64,000 nt of DNA from JANPBY01 sp963805505. GTDB lineage: Bacteria > Actinomycetota > Actinomycetes > DATJPE01. Below, piece by piece: positions 1 to 8,775 of the stretch. The notes beneath the pieces are model-generated. The model searched no databases, had not been told where the DNA came from, and worked only from the letters and a program-made list of their open reading frames with translations. Made by a program: the position numbers and the translations under genes. The stretch spans positions 62,001-126,000 of the forward strand of contig CAWDUP010000007.1 of assembly GCA_963805505.1 (NCBI GenBank), given 5' to 3'. The number at the start of each line of letters is the position of its first letter. Positions within the stretch are counted from its first letter, which is position 1.

Positions 1-667
1 CGACGTCCTGGGTGCCGCCGCTTCGGTCGTTGGTACCCCTGGGACGGGCATCCCGACGTCGGCGCTCACCGTCCCCGGGGCGAGTGCTGACCTGGGGAAC
101 GGCGCGAACGGCCCGGTGAGCATCGTCGTGAACGCATGCGATGAGCAGGAGTCGGCGCCATGCTCGAACGGCACCCAGGTGGAGCTCACCGGCAACTTCA
201 AGAGCGGAGGTGCGCCGCTCTACAACTACCTGGATCCCGCCGCCATCAACTGGCTGTGCCCCTCCGGGCAGGCCGGCTGCGAGCACCCCGACAGCGAGGG
301 CTCCACGAAGAAGTACACCTACAACTACGACTGCACCGGTACTTCCTGCAAGGGGTACGGCACGCTGTTCGGGGAGCGCGAGGTCGAAGAGGACTTCGCG
401 GCCTTCCCGGTCTACGTCTCGATCCGTGGAGACGACGGCACCTACGGCCCGTTCGAGCAGGCACCGCGGTGCGTCGATCTCCCGACGTCCAACTACCAGT
501 CGGACCGGTACTACCTGCTGCACGTGACCGGCAAGATGCTCAGCTCAACGGCACAGGACACTGGTTTCTGCGTGGACGTCAACGCGATCACCCGAGCCGG
601 CAACAGCTTCGCTGGGGACCTGACGATCCCGGTTCTGTTCGTGGAGGACCTGAAGCTGCGGCCGTAG
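1..667 (+). CDS. C-terminal part of a Cys-rich, probably exported protein (5' end outside window)
   Basis: The reading frame is open from the first base, so only the last 221 or so residues are visible and the true start lies upstream. The visible part has no helical or catalytic signature. It is rich in Gly, Thr, Ser and Tyr and carries many Cys residues (for example NACDEQESAPC, WLCPSGQAGCEHP, CTGTSCKGYG). That pattern suits a disulphide-bonded extracellular protein. A GTG at 116 could be taken as a start, but the same composition continues upstream without a break, so I treat the gene as partial. The next gene is convergent and begins 25 bases away. I do not recognise the family. Confidence 0.7.
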   Translation, partial: DVLGAAASVVGTPGTGIPTSALTVPGASADLGNGANGPVSIVVNACDEQESAPCSNGTQVELTGNFKSGGAPLYNYLDPAAINWLCPSGQAGCEHPDSEGSTKKYTYNYDCTGTSCKGYGTLFGEREVEEDFAAFPVYVSIRGDDGTYGPFEQAPRCVDLPTSNYQSDRYYLLHVTGKMLSSTAQDTGFCVDVNAITRAGNSFAGDLTIPVLFVEDLKLRP

Positions 668-692
668 GCAGGGGCGCACAGCCTTCAGATGC

Positions 693-3600
693 TCAGCCCC
701 GTGGGTAGCGGGGACTGCCGATGAAGCCGAGAGCGTCCAGGGCCTGGGCGCTCTCGGCGGCAAGTCGCTCGGCGGTCGCGGCGTGGCCGAGCGCCGCAGC
801 CACCCGAGCCTGTTCGGCGAGGACGAAGCCGCGTTCGAGCTCTCCTCCTTGGGTCTCGCAGGCTCGCAGCGCCTCACCCAGCGCCTCGAGGGCCTCCTCG
901 GGGTTGTCAGTATCGGCGAGGGCGGCACCCCGAACCCGGTGCAGGGTGGGGAACAGATAGCCGGCGCCCAGCGCATCGGCCCGCTTCGCAGCGTCCAAGG
1001 CCAGCGCCGCGGCGTCCTCCGGGCTCCCCGTCTCCAGCAGCGCCTGGGCGATCGCGGCATCGGTCTCGACGACCTCGCCGGCCTGCCCCGCGGCAGACAG
1101 CGCCGCACGGGCGGTGTCCAGCATCGTGCGGCCCTCCTCGACCCGGCCGGACTGGATGAGCACCAGCCCGAGGGTCCGCGTCGCGGCGGCATGGAAGTCG
1201 TCGAGGGCCAACCCTCGCAGCACTGGGAGCAGTGCCCGAAGGAGCGGCTCGGCCTCGGCCAGCCGCCCCTGCCGCAGCAACATGTCGCCGACATTGACCC
1301 GGGTCGCAGCGGCGCCCACGGTGTCTCCTGCTTCGGCTGCCGCCGTCTCGGCTCGATTGAACAGCTCCAGCGCCTCCGGTCCGCGGCCGCCCAGCCCCGC
1401 GATGACCGCAAGGTTGTTGAGAACCTGCGACTGCGCCGCCCGGTCGCCGAGCTCCTCGTAGTGCTGCAGCGCGAGCTCTCCGTAGGGCCGGTCCATCTCG
1501 ACGCCGAGCATCGCGGAAGATCCGTACAGCACGTCGTAGGCCTCGGCCAGGGCGCGCTGGTCACCGGCGGCGAGCGCGTCTGCTTCGGCCCGGCGGCCCC
1601 AGACGATCGAGTCGCGGTATTGACCCTGGTTCTGCCGAACGACGGCGTAGAACCCTTGCAGCCGGCTGCGTTCGGCGATCACCTCGGGAGCGACGACGAT
1701 CGGGCCGTCGAGCATCCGCATCGCTCGGCTGAGCGTACGCAGCGCCTGGGGGAGCCGGTTGAGCCGTTGGGCGACCTCGGCTTCCTTGCGCATCAGGTCA
1801 GCCGTCCGCAACGGGTCCTCCCGCACGAGGGCGCGGGCCGCTCGAAAGGCCGCCCGCGCCTCGGGCAGCACCCCGATGCGGAACCGGGCGTCGCCGAGAG
1901 ACTCTTCCACGCTGGCCAGCTCGCTCGGTGGCAACGACGGCACGCGCCGGGCGGCCGTGAGCGCCCGAGCGAGCAGCTCGGTGGCCTCGACGTAGGCGAA
2001 CTTCGCGGTCGCGCGATCACCGGCGACGCGGGAGTAGTGCCACGCCTTGTCCATCCGTCCCGCGTAGAAGAAGTGCAAAGACAGCAGCTCGGACTGATCC
2101 TCAGGTGACGCGGCAGCCGCCTCGACGGTCTCGCCGACCCGGCCGTGCAGCCGTTGCCGACGGCGGTACGGCAGACCTTCGTAGGCGGCGTCCCGGATGA
2201 GCGCATGCCGGAACTGGTAGCGGCCGGAACCCTCAGGCAACAAGAAGACGCCAAGGCGGGCTAGCGTCGCCGCGTCGGCGGTTACCTCCTCGTCCGCAAG
2301 CATCACGTCGAGCAGCTCAGTCTTGAACGTCACGCCCAGCACCGAGGCGTAGCGCAGGGCCGTGCGCTCGTTCGGGCGCAGTCGGTCGATCTGGGCGGTG
2401 ATCAGGTCTTCGACCGAGTCCGGTAGACCCTCGATGGAGCCCGTCTGCCGAGCGGCGAGGACCAGGCCGCGGAGGAACAGCGGATTGCCCCCTGCCCGCC
2501 GGGCCAGAATCTCCATCTCGTGCGGAGGAAGCGGCGCTTCGCCGGTCTCGGCGTTGGCCAGCGCCAACGCAGCCGCGTCGGTCAACGGGCCGGGGCGTAC
2601 CTCCGTGGCCTGCCCGGGCTCCGCGGTATATCCCCCGGCTTGGTCGTCGCGTCGGGTCGTGAGCACCAGCCATGGTCGACGGTCGACGTCAGAGACCAGC
2701 TGGCGCACCAGGTCCGCGCTTGCGTCGTCCATCAGATGGACGTCGTCGAGAACGATCATCGTCGGCACGGGGAGGAGCAGATCCAGCAGCCGCGTGGTGA
2801 CCTCCTCGACGCGGGCCTTGCGAAACCGCGGGTCGAGCCGCTCCGTCTCCGGAGTCGAGGGGAACTGCAGGTCCAAGGGGGCGCCGACGAGCGGCAGCCA
2901 GGGCAGGAGATCCGGCGCATTCGCCGCCACTCGCGACTGGAGACGCTCGTACGCCAGCGCGGAGGAGGCCGACGACGGGAGTCCCAGCACGTCGCGCAAC
3001 AGCGCCCGGAAGGGGAAGTACGGTGTCGACGACTCATACTCCTCGCTTGCTGCGATCAGCACCTGGACGTCGCCGGCCAGGGAGCGCAGCTCGGCGACCA
3101 GGCGAGACTTGCCGATGCCCGGTTCGCCGACCAGCTCCACCAGACGTCCGTGCCTATCTCGGGCGTCGGCGAGGGCCTGGGAGAGCACGGCCATCTCCGC
3201 TTCGCGGCCGACCAGCGGTGTGGCAGTGTCTGCGGCGCCGGCAGGCGCAGAGGCGGGGTCGGTCGCCAGAGGTCCGATCGCCGCGGCCTCCACCGCCAAA
3301 GCCTTGCCCTTGACCATGAACGGGGGGAGCGAGGTCGTCTCGAACCGGCTGGTCAAGCGATCGACCACCTCCTTGGTGGCCAGCAGCTGCCCAGGCGCAG
3401 CCTTGCCCATCACCCGGGCGGCCAGGTTGATCGCGTCTCCCTTGACCGAGTAGGTCCGCCGGAAGAACGGGCCGAAGTCACCGGAGAACACCGGCCCGCG
3501 GTTGACACCCATGCGGAGCGGGAGACGTCCGGCCCGTTCGACGATGAGCCGCCCCGCGCGCAGCATGCGGTCTTCCTCATGCCCGTGGCTCACCGGGGCT

Positions 3601-4577
3601 CCGGCGGTGAGCATGACCTTCCCGCCGTCCCGGTTGATGTCGGTCTCGAAGAACGTCACCTCGTGCGAGGAAGTGGCCTGCTGGATGTTCGCCATCGCCT
3701 CGTGCAGTGCGTCCGCCAGCGCCTGCGGGCCGTCGCGCTCCAAGAGGGCGTCGGTGCCGGAGAATTGCACGAAGCCGACCGCGATGGTGCGGTGCTCGGC
3801 CTCACCTGGCTGGGCGAGCAGATGCTCGCGGATCGCCACGGGAAGCAGGGTCGCCAGATCGAGGCCGTGCACGTCCTTGACCGGTGGCACTCCTACGGCA
3901 GCGATGTCGGGTTCGGCGCGCAAGAGGTAGGCGGGGCCCTTGACCCTGCCGACGCAGTGCGGGTCGAGCAGCGCGGCGGTCTGCGGGCTGATCCCGATCT
4001 CCCCGGCGTCCGCTGTGGCCTCCATGACCGCGGTTGTGGAGGCGGCCGGACCGGAGACGATGAGCTCTCGGTGGTAGGTCGGGTCACCGGCCAGGAAGAA
4101 GTGGAAGACCCCGCTGTGAATACCCATGGACATCCGCAAGGTGACCCGACCGGCGCTGGTCTGCAACTTGCCGATCTCCCGCATGGTGGCCCGCATCCGG
4201 TACGCCGCGCGACAGGCCCGTTTCGCGTGATCGGGACCGGTGAACAGCAGCAGGACAGCGTCACCGCCCCACTTCACCAGGCCGGCGCCGTCCTGGTAGG
4301 CGACGTCCAGCAGCCCGGCGAACGTGGCGTTGAGGGTGTCAGACATCTCCTCGGCACCGACCTTGCCCTTGCGGGCCAGCCGTTCGGTGAGCTTGGTGAA
4401 GCCCGAGATGTCGACGAACGCGAGAGTGCCGTCGACCTCTCGGAAACTCGCCTCCGGCGTGCTGCGTAGCCAATCGACGGCCAGCCGCGGAAGGTACGGC
4501 TTGAGGCGCTCCGAGGGCGAGTCGGGGACGAGCTCGGGGGGACGGTCGACCGCGCTCACAGGTGGGTCGACGAGCAC
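693..4577 (-). CDS. Double class III adenylate/guanylate cyclase fused to AAA ATPase and TPR-like repeats
   Basis: A 1294-residue signalling protein. Cyclase domain 1 (about residues 45-220) has both metal Asp residues (FVDISGF, D56; KWGGDAV, D106) and a Lys at 102, but the Asn/Arg that stabilise the transition state are replaced (GPAASTTAV). Cyclase domain 2 (about 265-410) lacks the metal Asp residues (FVQFSG, GGKVML) but keeps KGDAINLAAR with N384 and R388. A P-loop ATPase follows (GREAEM, Walker A GEPGIGKS about 484-491, Walker B IVLDDVHL), then a long helical TPR-like tail. The start is GTG 4577, preceded by AAGGAGG at good spacing; upstream in-frame codons run into the neighbouring gene. 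The gene lies 55 bp downstream of the cyclic-nucleotide-binding MFS gene, so the two are probably co-transcribed and related in function. Confidence 0.9.
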   Translation of the reverse strand: MLVDPPVSAVDRPPELVPDSPSERLKPYLPRLAVDWLRSTPEASFREVDGTLAFVDISGFTKLTERLARKGKVGAEEMSDTLNATFAGLLDVAYQDGAGLVKWGGDAVLLLFTGPDHAKRACRAAYRMRATMREIGKLQTSAGRVTLRMSMGIHSGVFHFFLAGDPTYHRELIVSGPAASTTAVMEATADAGEIGISPQTAALLDPHCVGRVKGPAYLLRAEPDIAAVGVPPVKDVHGLDLATLLPVAIREHLLAQPGEAEHRTIAVGFVQFSGTDALLERDGPQALADALHEAMANIQQATSSHEVTFFETDINRDGGKVMLTAGAPVSHGHEEDRMLRAGRLIVERAGRLPLRMGVNRGPVFSGDFGPFFRRTYSVKGDAINLAARVMGKAAPGQLLATKEVVDRLTSRFETTSLPPFMVKGKALAVEAAAIGPLATDPASAPAGAADTATPLVGREAEMAVLSQALADARDRHGRLVELVGEPGIGKSRLVAELRSLAGDVQVLIAASEEYESSTPYFPFRALLRDVLGLPSSASSALAYERLQSRVAANAPDLLPWLPLVGAPLDLQFPSTPETERLDPRFRKARVEEVTTRLLDLLLPVPTMIVLDDVHLMDDASADLVRQLVSDVDRRPWLVLTTRRDDQAGGYTAEPGQATEVRPGPLTDAAALALANAETGEAPLPPHEMEILARRAGGNPLFLRGLVLAARQTGSIEGLPDSVEDLITAQIDRLRPNERTALRYASVLGVTFKTELLDVMLADEEVTADAATLARLGVFLLPEGSGRYQFRHALIRDAAYEGLPYRRRQRLHGRVGETVEAAAASPEDQSELLSLHFFYAGRMDKAWHYSRVAGDRATAKFAYVEATELLARALTAARRVPSLPPSELASVEESLGDARFRIGVLPEARAAFRAARALVREDPLRTADLMRKEAEVAQRLNRLPQALRTLSRAMRMLDGPIVVAPEVIAERSRLQGFYAVVRQNQGQYRDSIVWGRRAEADALAAGDQRALAEAYDVLYGSSAMLGVEMDRPYGELALQHYEELGDRAAQSQVLNNLAVIAGLGGRGPEALELFNRAETAAAEAGDTVGAAATRVNVGDMLLRQGRLAEAEPLLRALLPVLRGLALDDFHAAATRTLGLVLIQSGRVEEGRTMLDTARAALSAAGQAGEVVETDAAIAQALLETGSPEDAAALALDAAKRADALGAGYLFPTLHRVRGAALADTDNPEEALEALGEALRACETQGGELERGFVLAEQARVAAALGHAATAERLAAESAQALDALGFIGSPRYPRG

Positions 4578-4632
4578 GTCCCCTCCTTCTAGCCGTTCCC
4601 GCGAGTGTAAGTAAGTTGACCACGTCTGAGGA

Positions 4633-6315
4633 CTAGGGGTTGTCCGCTTCTGGACGCGGCTGACTCTCGGTCGTCTCGCCGACACCTGGAGCGTTGTCCA
4701 GATAGGCCCACCGAGTGGCCTCCGCGGCCGCACGTGCACCGCTGATTCCCGACACCGCCGGGAGGAAGTCCTTTGAGTGGATCGCGTACAGCTCGGTGGG
4801 TACGGCCGAACGAACCGTCATGGTGCGCAAGCCGTCGCCGAGCAGCGCGATCTCGCCGAACCCGTCCCCCGCCTCCATGGTGCGCACCACCCGGTCATCG
4901 TCCACGACATCGACAGCCCCTTCGGAGACGATGTAGAACGCCTCGCCGCGGTCGCCGGCCCGAAAGACCACCTCGCCAGCCGTGAGCTCGACCAGGGTGA
5001 GGCCGCGCGCCAACATCTCGATCACGGGTACGGGGAGTGGACGCAGCATCGGCACCTGGCGCAGCAGCACGATGGCTTCGCTGCGGACCGCTACGGACTG
5101 GTCGAGGAGAGTGAGCCGTCGCCACCACAGCAGGCAAACGACGGGGGTGACCCCGCCAACAGCAACGAGAGCTCCTCGGACACCCACCAGCTCGATGACC
5201 AGCGGCGCCACCAAGGCTCCCACCCCGACGGCCAGGGCGCCAAGGCTCTCGAGGACACCGAATACCCGTGCCAGCACCTCGTTCGGGGTCATCCGCGCGA
5301 GGAGGGTGAACGCCGTGACGTCGACCATCGCGTTCCCGACACCGATCGTGCCAGCGGCCAGCAGCGCGACGAGGCCGTAGGGGAGGGCACCCATGACCGC
5401 CAGGGGCGCACCCCACAAGACGATCGCGACTCCGAGCCAGCGGGTCATCGCGCGGCTGCCAACCAGCAACGTGCACAGCAGGCTGCCGATCAGCGCACCG
5501 ACACCCACGGCTCCGGTCAGCACACCGACGTCGGACTGTGAGCCGCCGAGCAGGTCGATGGCGACGACGACGACGAACACGGTGAATGCTCCGCGAATTG
5601 CGGCCTGCAGGACGACCAGGCCGACCACCACACTGACGCCCGGTTGCGACGCCACGGCGGCGAGGCCGTCGCGCACCTCGGTGACCAGCCTCGCCGAGCC
5701 CTCTGTCGTGATCGGGATGCGGTCGTACGGCAGCCGGACGACCAACACCGCCGAGACCAGCGCGCACGCGCCAGCGAAGACGAACACGGCTGACAAGTCG
5801 GCGAGAGCGACGAGCACGGCGGCGGCCAGGGACCCAACGATGAGGCTGAGTGAGTCCAGCGCTCCGCGTACGACATTGACCGTCGTCAACTCATCCGGGC
5901 TACGGCACAGCGACGGCATCAGCGCCGAGTGGCTGGCGCGGAACGGCGTGAACGCGATCGTTGAAACGATCGCGAGGGCGTAGACCACCCAGATCGGTCC
6001 GTCCACGACCAGCACGCCGGCTGCACCCAGGGTCGACAGGCCGCGAACGGCGCTGGAGCCGAACAGCACTCGCTCGCGGGGCATCCGATCGGCGTAGGTG
6101 GCGATCACCGGAGCGAGCACGGCCGCCGGGATCAGTCGGAGCAGTCCGACCAGACCGACGGCCACCGCGCCACCGTCGGCGAAGGCCACCAGACCAATGG
6201 CGATGGTGAAGGCCCACTCCGCGGTGAACGCGGCCCCGAAGGAGAGCAGTGCCCGAACCATGGCGCCGTTACGTAGGACCTCCCCATACCGGCGCACCCG
6301 CAGATCGTCACACAA
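4633..6315 (-). CDS. MFS transporter with C-terminal cyclic-nucleotide-binding domain
   Basis: 560 residues. The first 400 or so form repeated hydrophobic segments of the major facilitator type, with loop motifs such as TYADRMPRERVLF. The last 130 form a CRP-like cyclic-nucleotide-binding domain (FRAGDRGEAFYIVSEGAV), whose phosphate-binding cassette FGEIALLGDGLRTMTV keeps the Glu and Arg that bind the cyclic phosphate in CRP. It is therefore a membrane carrier that could be gated or tuned by cAMP or cGMP; the substrate cannot be read from sequence. It is the first gene of a pair with the cyclase at 693-4577, which could make the ligand. The start is uncertain: TTG 6315 gives the full frame, and GTG 6297 is an alternative. 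Overall confidence in the domain calls is high. Confidence 0.88.
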   Translation of the reverse strand: MCDDLRVRRYGEVLRNGAMVRALLSFGAAFTAEWAFTIAIGLVAFADGGAVAVGLVGLLRLIPAAVLAPVIATYADRMPRERVLFGSSAVRGLSTLGAAGVLVVDGPIWVVYALAIVSTIAFTPFRASHSALMPSLCRSPDELTTVNVVRGALDSLSLIVGSLAAAVLVALADLSAVFVFAGACALVSAVLVVRLPYDRIPITTEGSARLVTEVRDGLAAVASQPGVSVVVGLVVLQAAIRGAFTVFVVVVAIDLLGGSQSDVGVLTGAVGVGALIGSLLCTLLVGSRAMTRWLGVAIVLWGAPLAVMGALPYGLVALLAAGTIGVGNAMVDVTAFTLLARMTPNEVLARVFGVLESLGALAVGVGALVAPLVIELVGVRGALVAVGGVTPVVCLLWWRRLTLLDQSVAVRSEAIVLLRQVPMLRPLPVPVIEMLARGLTLVELTAGEVVFRAGDRGEAFYIVSEGAVDVVDDDRVVRTMEAGDGFGEIALLGDGLRTMTVRSAVPTELYAIHSKDFLPAVSGISGARAAAEATRWAYLDNAPGVGETTESQPRPEADNP

Positions 6316-6397
6316 GGCTCGCGCCGCGGTCGAGGTTGTCGGTTCCCGCCCGGACTCACAGCCGCGGCAGAGCTATGGCCCGTGCAATGCTGCCGAT

Positions 6398-6751
6398 TCA
6401 GTCCCGGTGGCGGACGATATTGACGACCGTGCCATCTGGTGCTCGTACCAAGAACCTCTGCACGCCCCACTCCTCGACGGTCAGCGGGTGCACGATCTCG
6501 AAACCTGCTTGACGCGCCTGTTCATAGGCGCCTTCAACGTCGTCGGTGTGCACCGAGATTGCCGCGTCCTGTGCCGCGGTGGCGTCATGGGTGACGAGCT
6601 GGACGTGCGCGCCCGTCTCGGGATTGGTGTAGCGCGCGACCCAACCTAGGTGGAACTCCTCGACAGCCAACCCGAGGTAGTCGGTGTAGAAGGTCTTCGC
6701 GGTCTCGATGTCGGCCACCGACAGGTTGGTCGTGATCCTTCGTGCTCGCAT
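6398..6751 (-). CDS. VOC/glyoxalase-fold protein
   Basis: A 117-residue single vicinal-oxygen-chelate unit pair with the usual opening (TNLSVADIETAKTFYTDYLG) and closing (APDGTVVNIV) strands. Members bind a metal and act as lyases, dioxygenases or resistance proteins; nothing here fixes the substrate. ATG 6751 is preceded by AGGAGC. It lies 48 bp downstream of the marR gene on the same strand, so the pair is probably one transcript, which suggests the VOC protein is a target of that regulator. Confidence 0.85.
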   Translation of the reverse strand: MRARRITTNLSVADIETAKTFYTDYLGLAVEEFHLGWVARYTNPETGAHVQLVTHDATAAQDAAISVHTDDVEGAYEQARQAGFEIVHPLTVEEWGVQRFLVRAPDGTVVNIVRHRD

Positions 6752-6799
6752 GGTTGCTCCTGTTCGTCGCAGGATGGCCGAGCTATTGGTTCTGGACGC

Positions 6800-7288
6800 T
6801 CATTGCGCTGTTCCAGCGTGCTGGTCGGGCACCTGGTTCAGCGTTGTCGACCAGAGGGTGTCTACGAGCTCATCGAGAATCTCGCGGAACTGTGCATAGC
6901 GGCGCCCGCCCAACTGCTCCGCCCAAACTTGTTCGACACGGTCGATCGTGTCGGTGGCATACCGCGATGCGCGGGTGCCCTTCGCGGTGCGCACCACAAG
7001 CCGCGACCGCTTGTCTCTCGGATCAACCCGGACCCGAAGATGTCCGGTGTTGACGAGTCGGTTGACGAACTGGCCGCTCGCCTGCTTCGTCATCCGAAGC
7101 CGGTCGCCGAGGTCGCTGATCGATATCCCGTCTTCAGGAACCTCACCGAGCACCCGAAAGTGCGAGGGCCTGAGTCCTTGCCAGTCCTGATCGGCGAGCG
7201 TGTCCCGCAGGGCCGTCTGCAATCGACCAAGCTGGGCGGCAAGGTGCATCACGGGGTAGTCCGCTGGGGGCGCCTTGACAGCATCCAT
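6800..7288 (-). CDS. MarR-family transcriptional regulator
   Basis: A 162-residue winged-helix regulator. The DNA-binding core is at about residues 40-105 (LRPSHFRVLGEV, ISISDLGDRLRMTKQASGQFV) with the wing motif VRVDPRDKRSRLVV typical of MarR. Such proteins bind as dimers to palindromes near their own promoter and are released by small aromatic or oxidising ligands. ATG 7288 directly abuts a palindrome (7288-7300), and a second copy lies at 7315-7327. Autorepression, with control of the divergent kinase gene, is therefore likely. The VOC gene follows downstream. Confidence 0.92.
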   Translation of the reverse strand: MDAVKAPPADYPVMHLAAQLGRLQTALRDTLADQDWQGLRPSHFRVLGEVPEDGISISDLGDRLRMTKQASGQFVNRLVNTGHLRVRVDPRDKRSRLVVRTAKGTRASRYATDTIDRVEQVWAEQLGGRRYAQFREILDELVDTLWSTTLNQVPDQHAGTAQ

Positions 7289-7327
7289 AAAGCAACTTTA
7301 CCTTTTCCTGAAGAGAAAGTAACTTTC
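7288..7327. promoter_or_regulatory. Twin palindromic operator between divergent marR and kinase genes
   Basis: Two related inverted repeats lie in the 57-bp gap. One is TAAAGCAACTTTA at 7288-7300 (one mismatch). The other is GAAAGTAACTTTC at 7315-7327 (perfect around a central A). Their centres are 27 bp apart, close to 2.5 helical turns. The location, AT-richness and symmetry suggest MarR dimer sites controlling both directions. Confidence 0.65.
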
Positions 7328-7345
7328 CTATATCTCGGAGGAGAA

Positions 7346-8503
7346 GTGGACGCAAGGGCTCGCGAGCTGCTCGGTGCCGCGGACCTCGACGGTACGAGTC
7401 TTGTTGAAGTCGTGGCACGCAGCCTGGGTGCCGATCCCTCTGATGTCGAAATCGTCACCGGCATCGCCGAGATCGCCCCCTACGACATCGAATCCATCAC
7501 GACCGCCGGGAGATACTGGGTGTACGGCGAGGCGCTCGTGTCGGGCGTGAGCCGCAGATATCGGATGTTCGTCAAGCACATGCAGTGCTGGTCCCGCACG
7601 CCGATGTTCGAAGCCATCCCCCCCGAGCTGCGCGAGCTCGCTCGAGCCAGCGTCCCGTGGCGCAGCGAGGCTACGGTCTATCGGTCGGACCTCGCACAGC
7701 GGTTGCCCGCGGGGCTGGCCATGCCCGAGGCGTACGCCGTCGTGGACATCGACGCGGACTCCGCCGCGGTCTGGATGGAGGCGATTCCCGCCGTTCACGT
7801 CGACTGGGACGAGAAACGGCATGCCCACGCGGCGCGGCTGCTGGGCCGGCTGGCCGCGAGCGATGAGGTGCGCCCGGTCGGGCAACTCGTTGCGGGAGAA
7901 GGTGAGCCGACCATCCGTAGGTACGTCCAGGGCCGCGTCTCCAGTCAAGTGATCCCTGCATTGCGTGATGACGACCTGTGGCGCCATCCGCTCGTGGCCA
8001 GCGCGTTCGACCCGAGGCTACGACGCCGGATCCTTGACGCTGCTGATCGCGTGTGGATGATCCTCGATGAGCTCGAACAGGTCCCGCTCGGGACGGCCCA
8101 TGGTGACGCATGCACCCGAAACTTGCTGGTCCGCCAGGGATCGGACGATCTCGTTCTCATCGACTACAGCTATTGGTGCCAGGCGCCGTACGGCTTCGAT
8201 CTCGGTCAGCTGCTGATCGGGGAAGTTCAGGTGGGTGAGCGTCCAGCTGCGGACCTTGCGGCACTTGAGCAAGTGTGTCTTGCGGCCTACGTCGAAGGTC
8301 TAAGCGAGGAAGGGGTCGAACTGCCGGCGTCGCTCGTGCGGCGGGCTCACGCGCTGCAGATGCTTCTGTTCACCGGACTGTCGACCGTCCCTCTGGAACA
8401 TCTGGGGGAGCCCCCATCTGGCGCGCTGCTCGAAGTAGCCGCCGAGCGCGCCGCCATCGCTCGCTTCGTGCTGGATCTCGTCGATTCAACGACGCCTATC
8501 TGA
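7346..8503 (+). CDS. Aminoglycoside-phosphotransferase-like kinase
   Basis: 385 residues. The C-terminal half has the kinase catalytic loop HGDACTRNLL (Asp base and metal-binding Asn) followed by LIDYSYW with the metal Asp, as in APH/choline-kinase folds. The N-terminal half is the smaller lobe, with a plausible nucleotide-binding Lys in FVKHMQ. Substrates of this superfamily range from antibiotics to small metabolites, and I cannot choose between them. GTG 7346 is preceded by CGGAGGAG at ideal spacing; the frame is open much further upstream but overlaps marR there, so the longer version is rejected. It is divergent from marR and shares its operator region. Confidence 0.82.
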   Translation: MDARARELLGAADLDGTSLVEVVARSLGADPSDVEIVTGIAEIAPYDIESITTAGRYWVYGEALVSGVSRRYRMFVKHMQCWSRTPMFEAIPPELRELARASVPWRSEATVYRSDLAQRLPAGLAMPEAYAVVDIDADSAAVWMEAIPAVHVDWDEKRHAHAARLLGRLAASDEVRPVGQLVAGEGEPTIRRYVQGRVSSQVIPALRDDDLWRHPLVASAFDPRLRRRILDAADRVWMILDELEQVPLGTAHGDACTRNLLVRQGSDDLVLIDYSYWCQAPYGFDLGQLLIGEVQVGERPAADLAALEQVCLAAYVEGLSEEGVELPASLVRRAHALQMLLFTGLSTVPLEHLGEPPSGALLEVAAERAAIARFVLDLVDSTTPI

Positions 8504-8592
8504 GCGCAGAGCGTGACGACGAAGGTCACGGTGTTCCGTCGGTCCTCACGCCTCAGGGATGACACATGCGCGGGCAACCTGAGGAGGACACC

Positions 8593-8775
8593 ATGCCCAG
8601 TGCCAACAAGCTCACAACGCCGATCGGGGTCGAGATGGACGAGCTCGAAGGTCGCTACGCCCCGCTCGGCGACTACACCGTGGGATTCGAGACCTACAAG
8701 CAGGATGTCGATCCAGCCCCGTTCTTCGCGGGCCCCACTTGCACCAGCTCGTGCGCAGCCCCGGCCGGCCGATAG
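8593..8775 (+). pseudogene. Truncated cupin-domain protein gene (5' fragment)
   Basis: ATG 8593 follows a good ribosome site (GAGGAGGACACC). The first 47 or so residues (for example NKLTTPIGVEMDELEGRY, GFETYKQDVDPAPFF) look like the start of a small actinobacterial cupin. Similarity ends abruptly at about 8731-8736, and the frame then reads 13 unrelated residues to a stop at 8775. The beta-barrel core is therefore missing. The breakpoint is where ATPase-tail sequence begins in another frame, so this is one side of a recombination or deletion scar. Family assignment is from recalled resemblance of the N-terminus. Confidence 0.6.

Noticed and set aside
783..4469. Long plus-strand frames opposite the cyclase gene (783-2108 and 2520-4469)
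   Set aside because: They are antisense shadows caused by high GC at third positions. They lack ribosome sites and have low-complexity Arg/Gly/Gln-rich translations, while the minus strand has full domain matches.
4578..4739. N-terminal extension of the cyclase gene
   Set aside because: It would overlap the MFS gene, and AAGGAGG marks GTG 4577.
6650..7345. Long in-frame N-terminal extension of the kinase gene
   Set aside because: It crosses the marR gene and the divergent promoter; a strong ribosome site supports GTG 7346.
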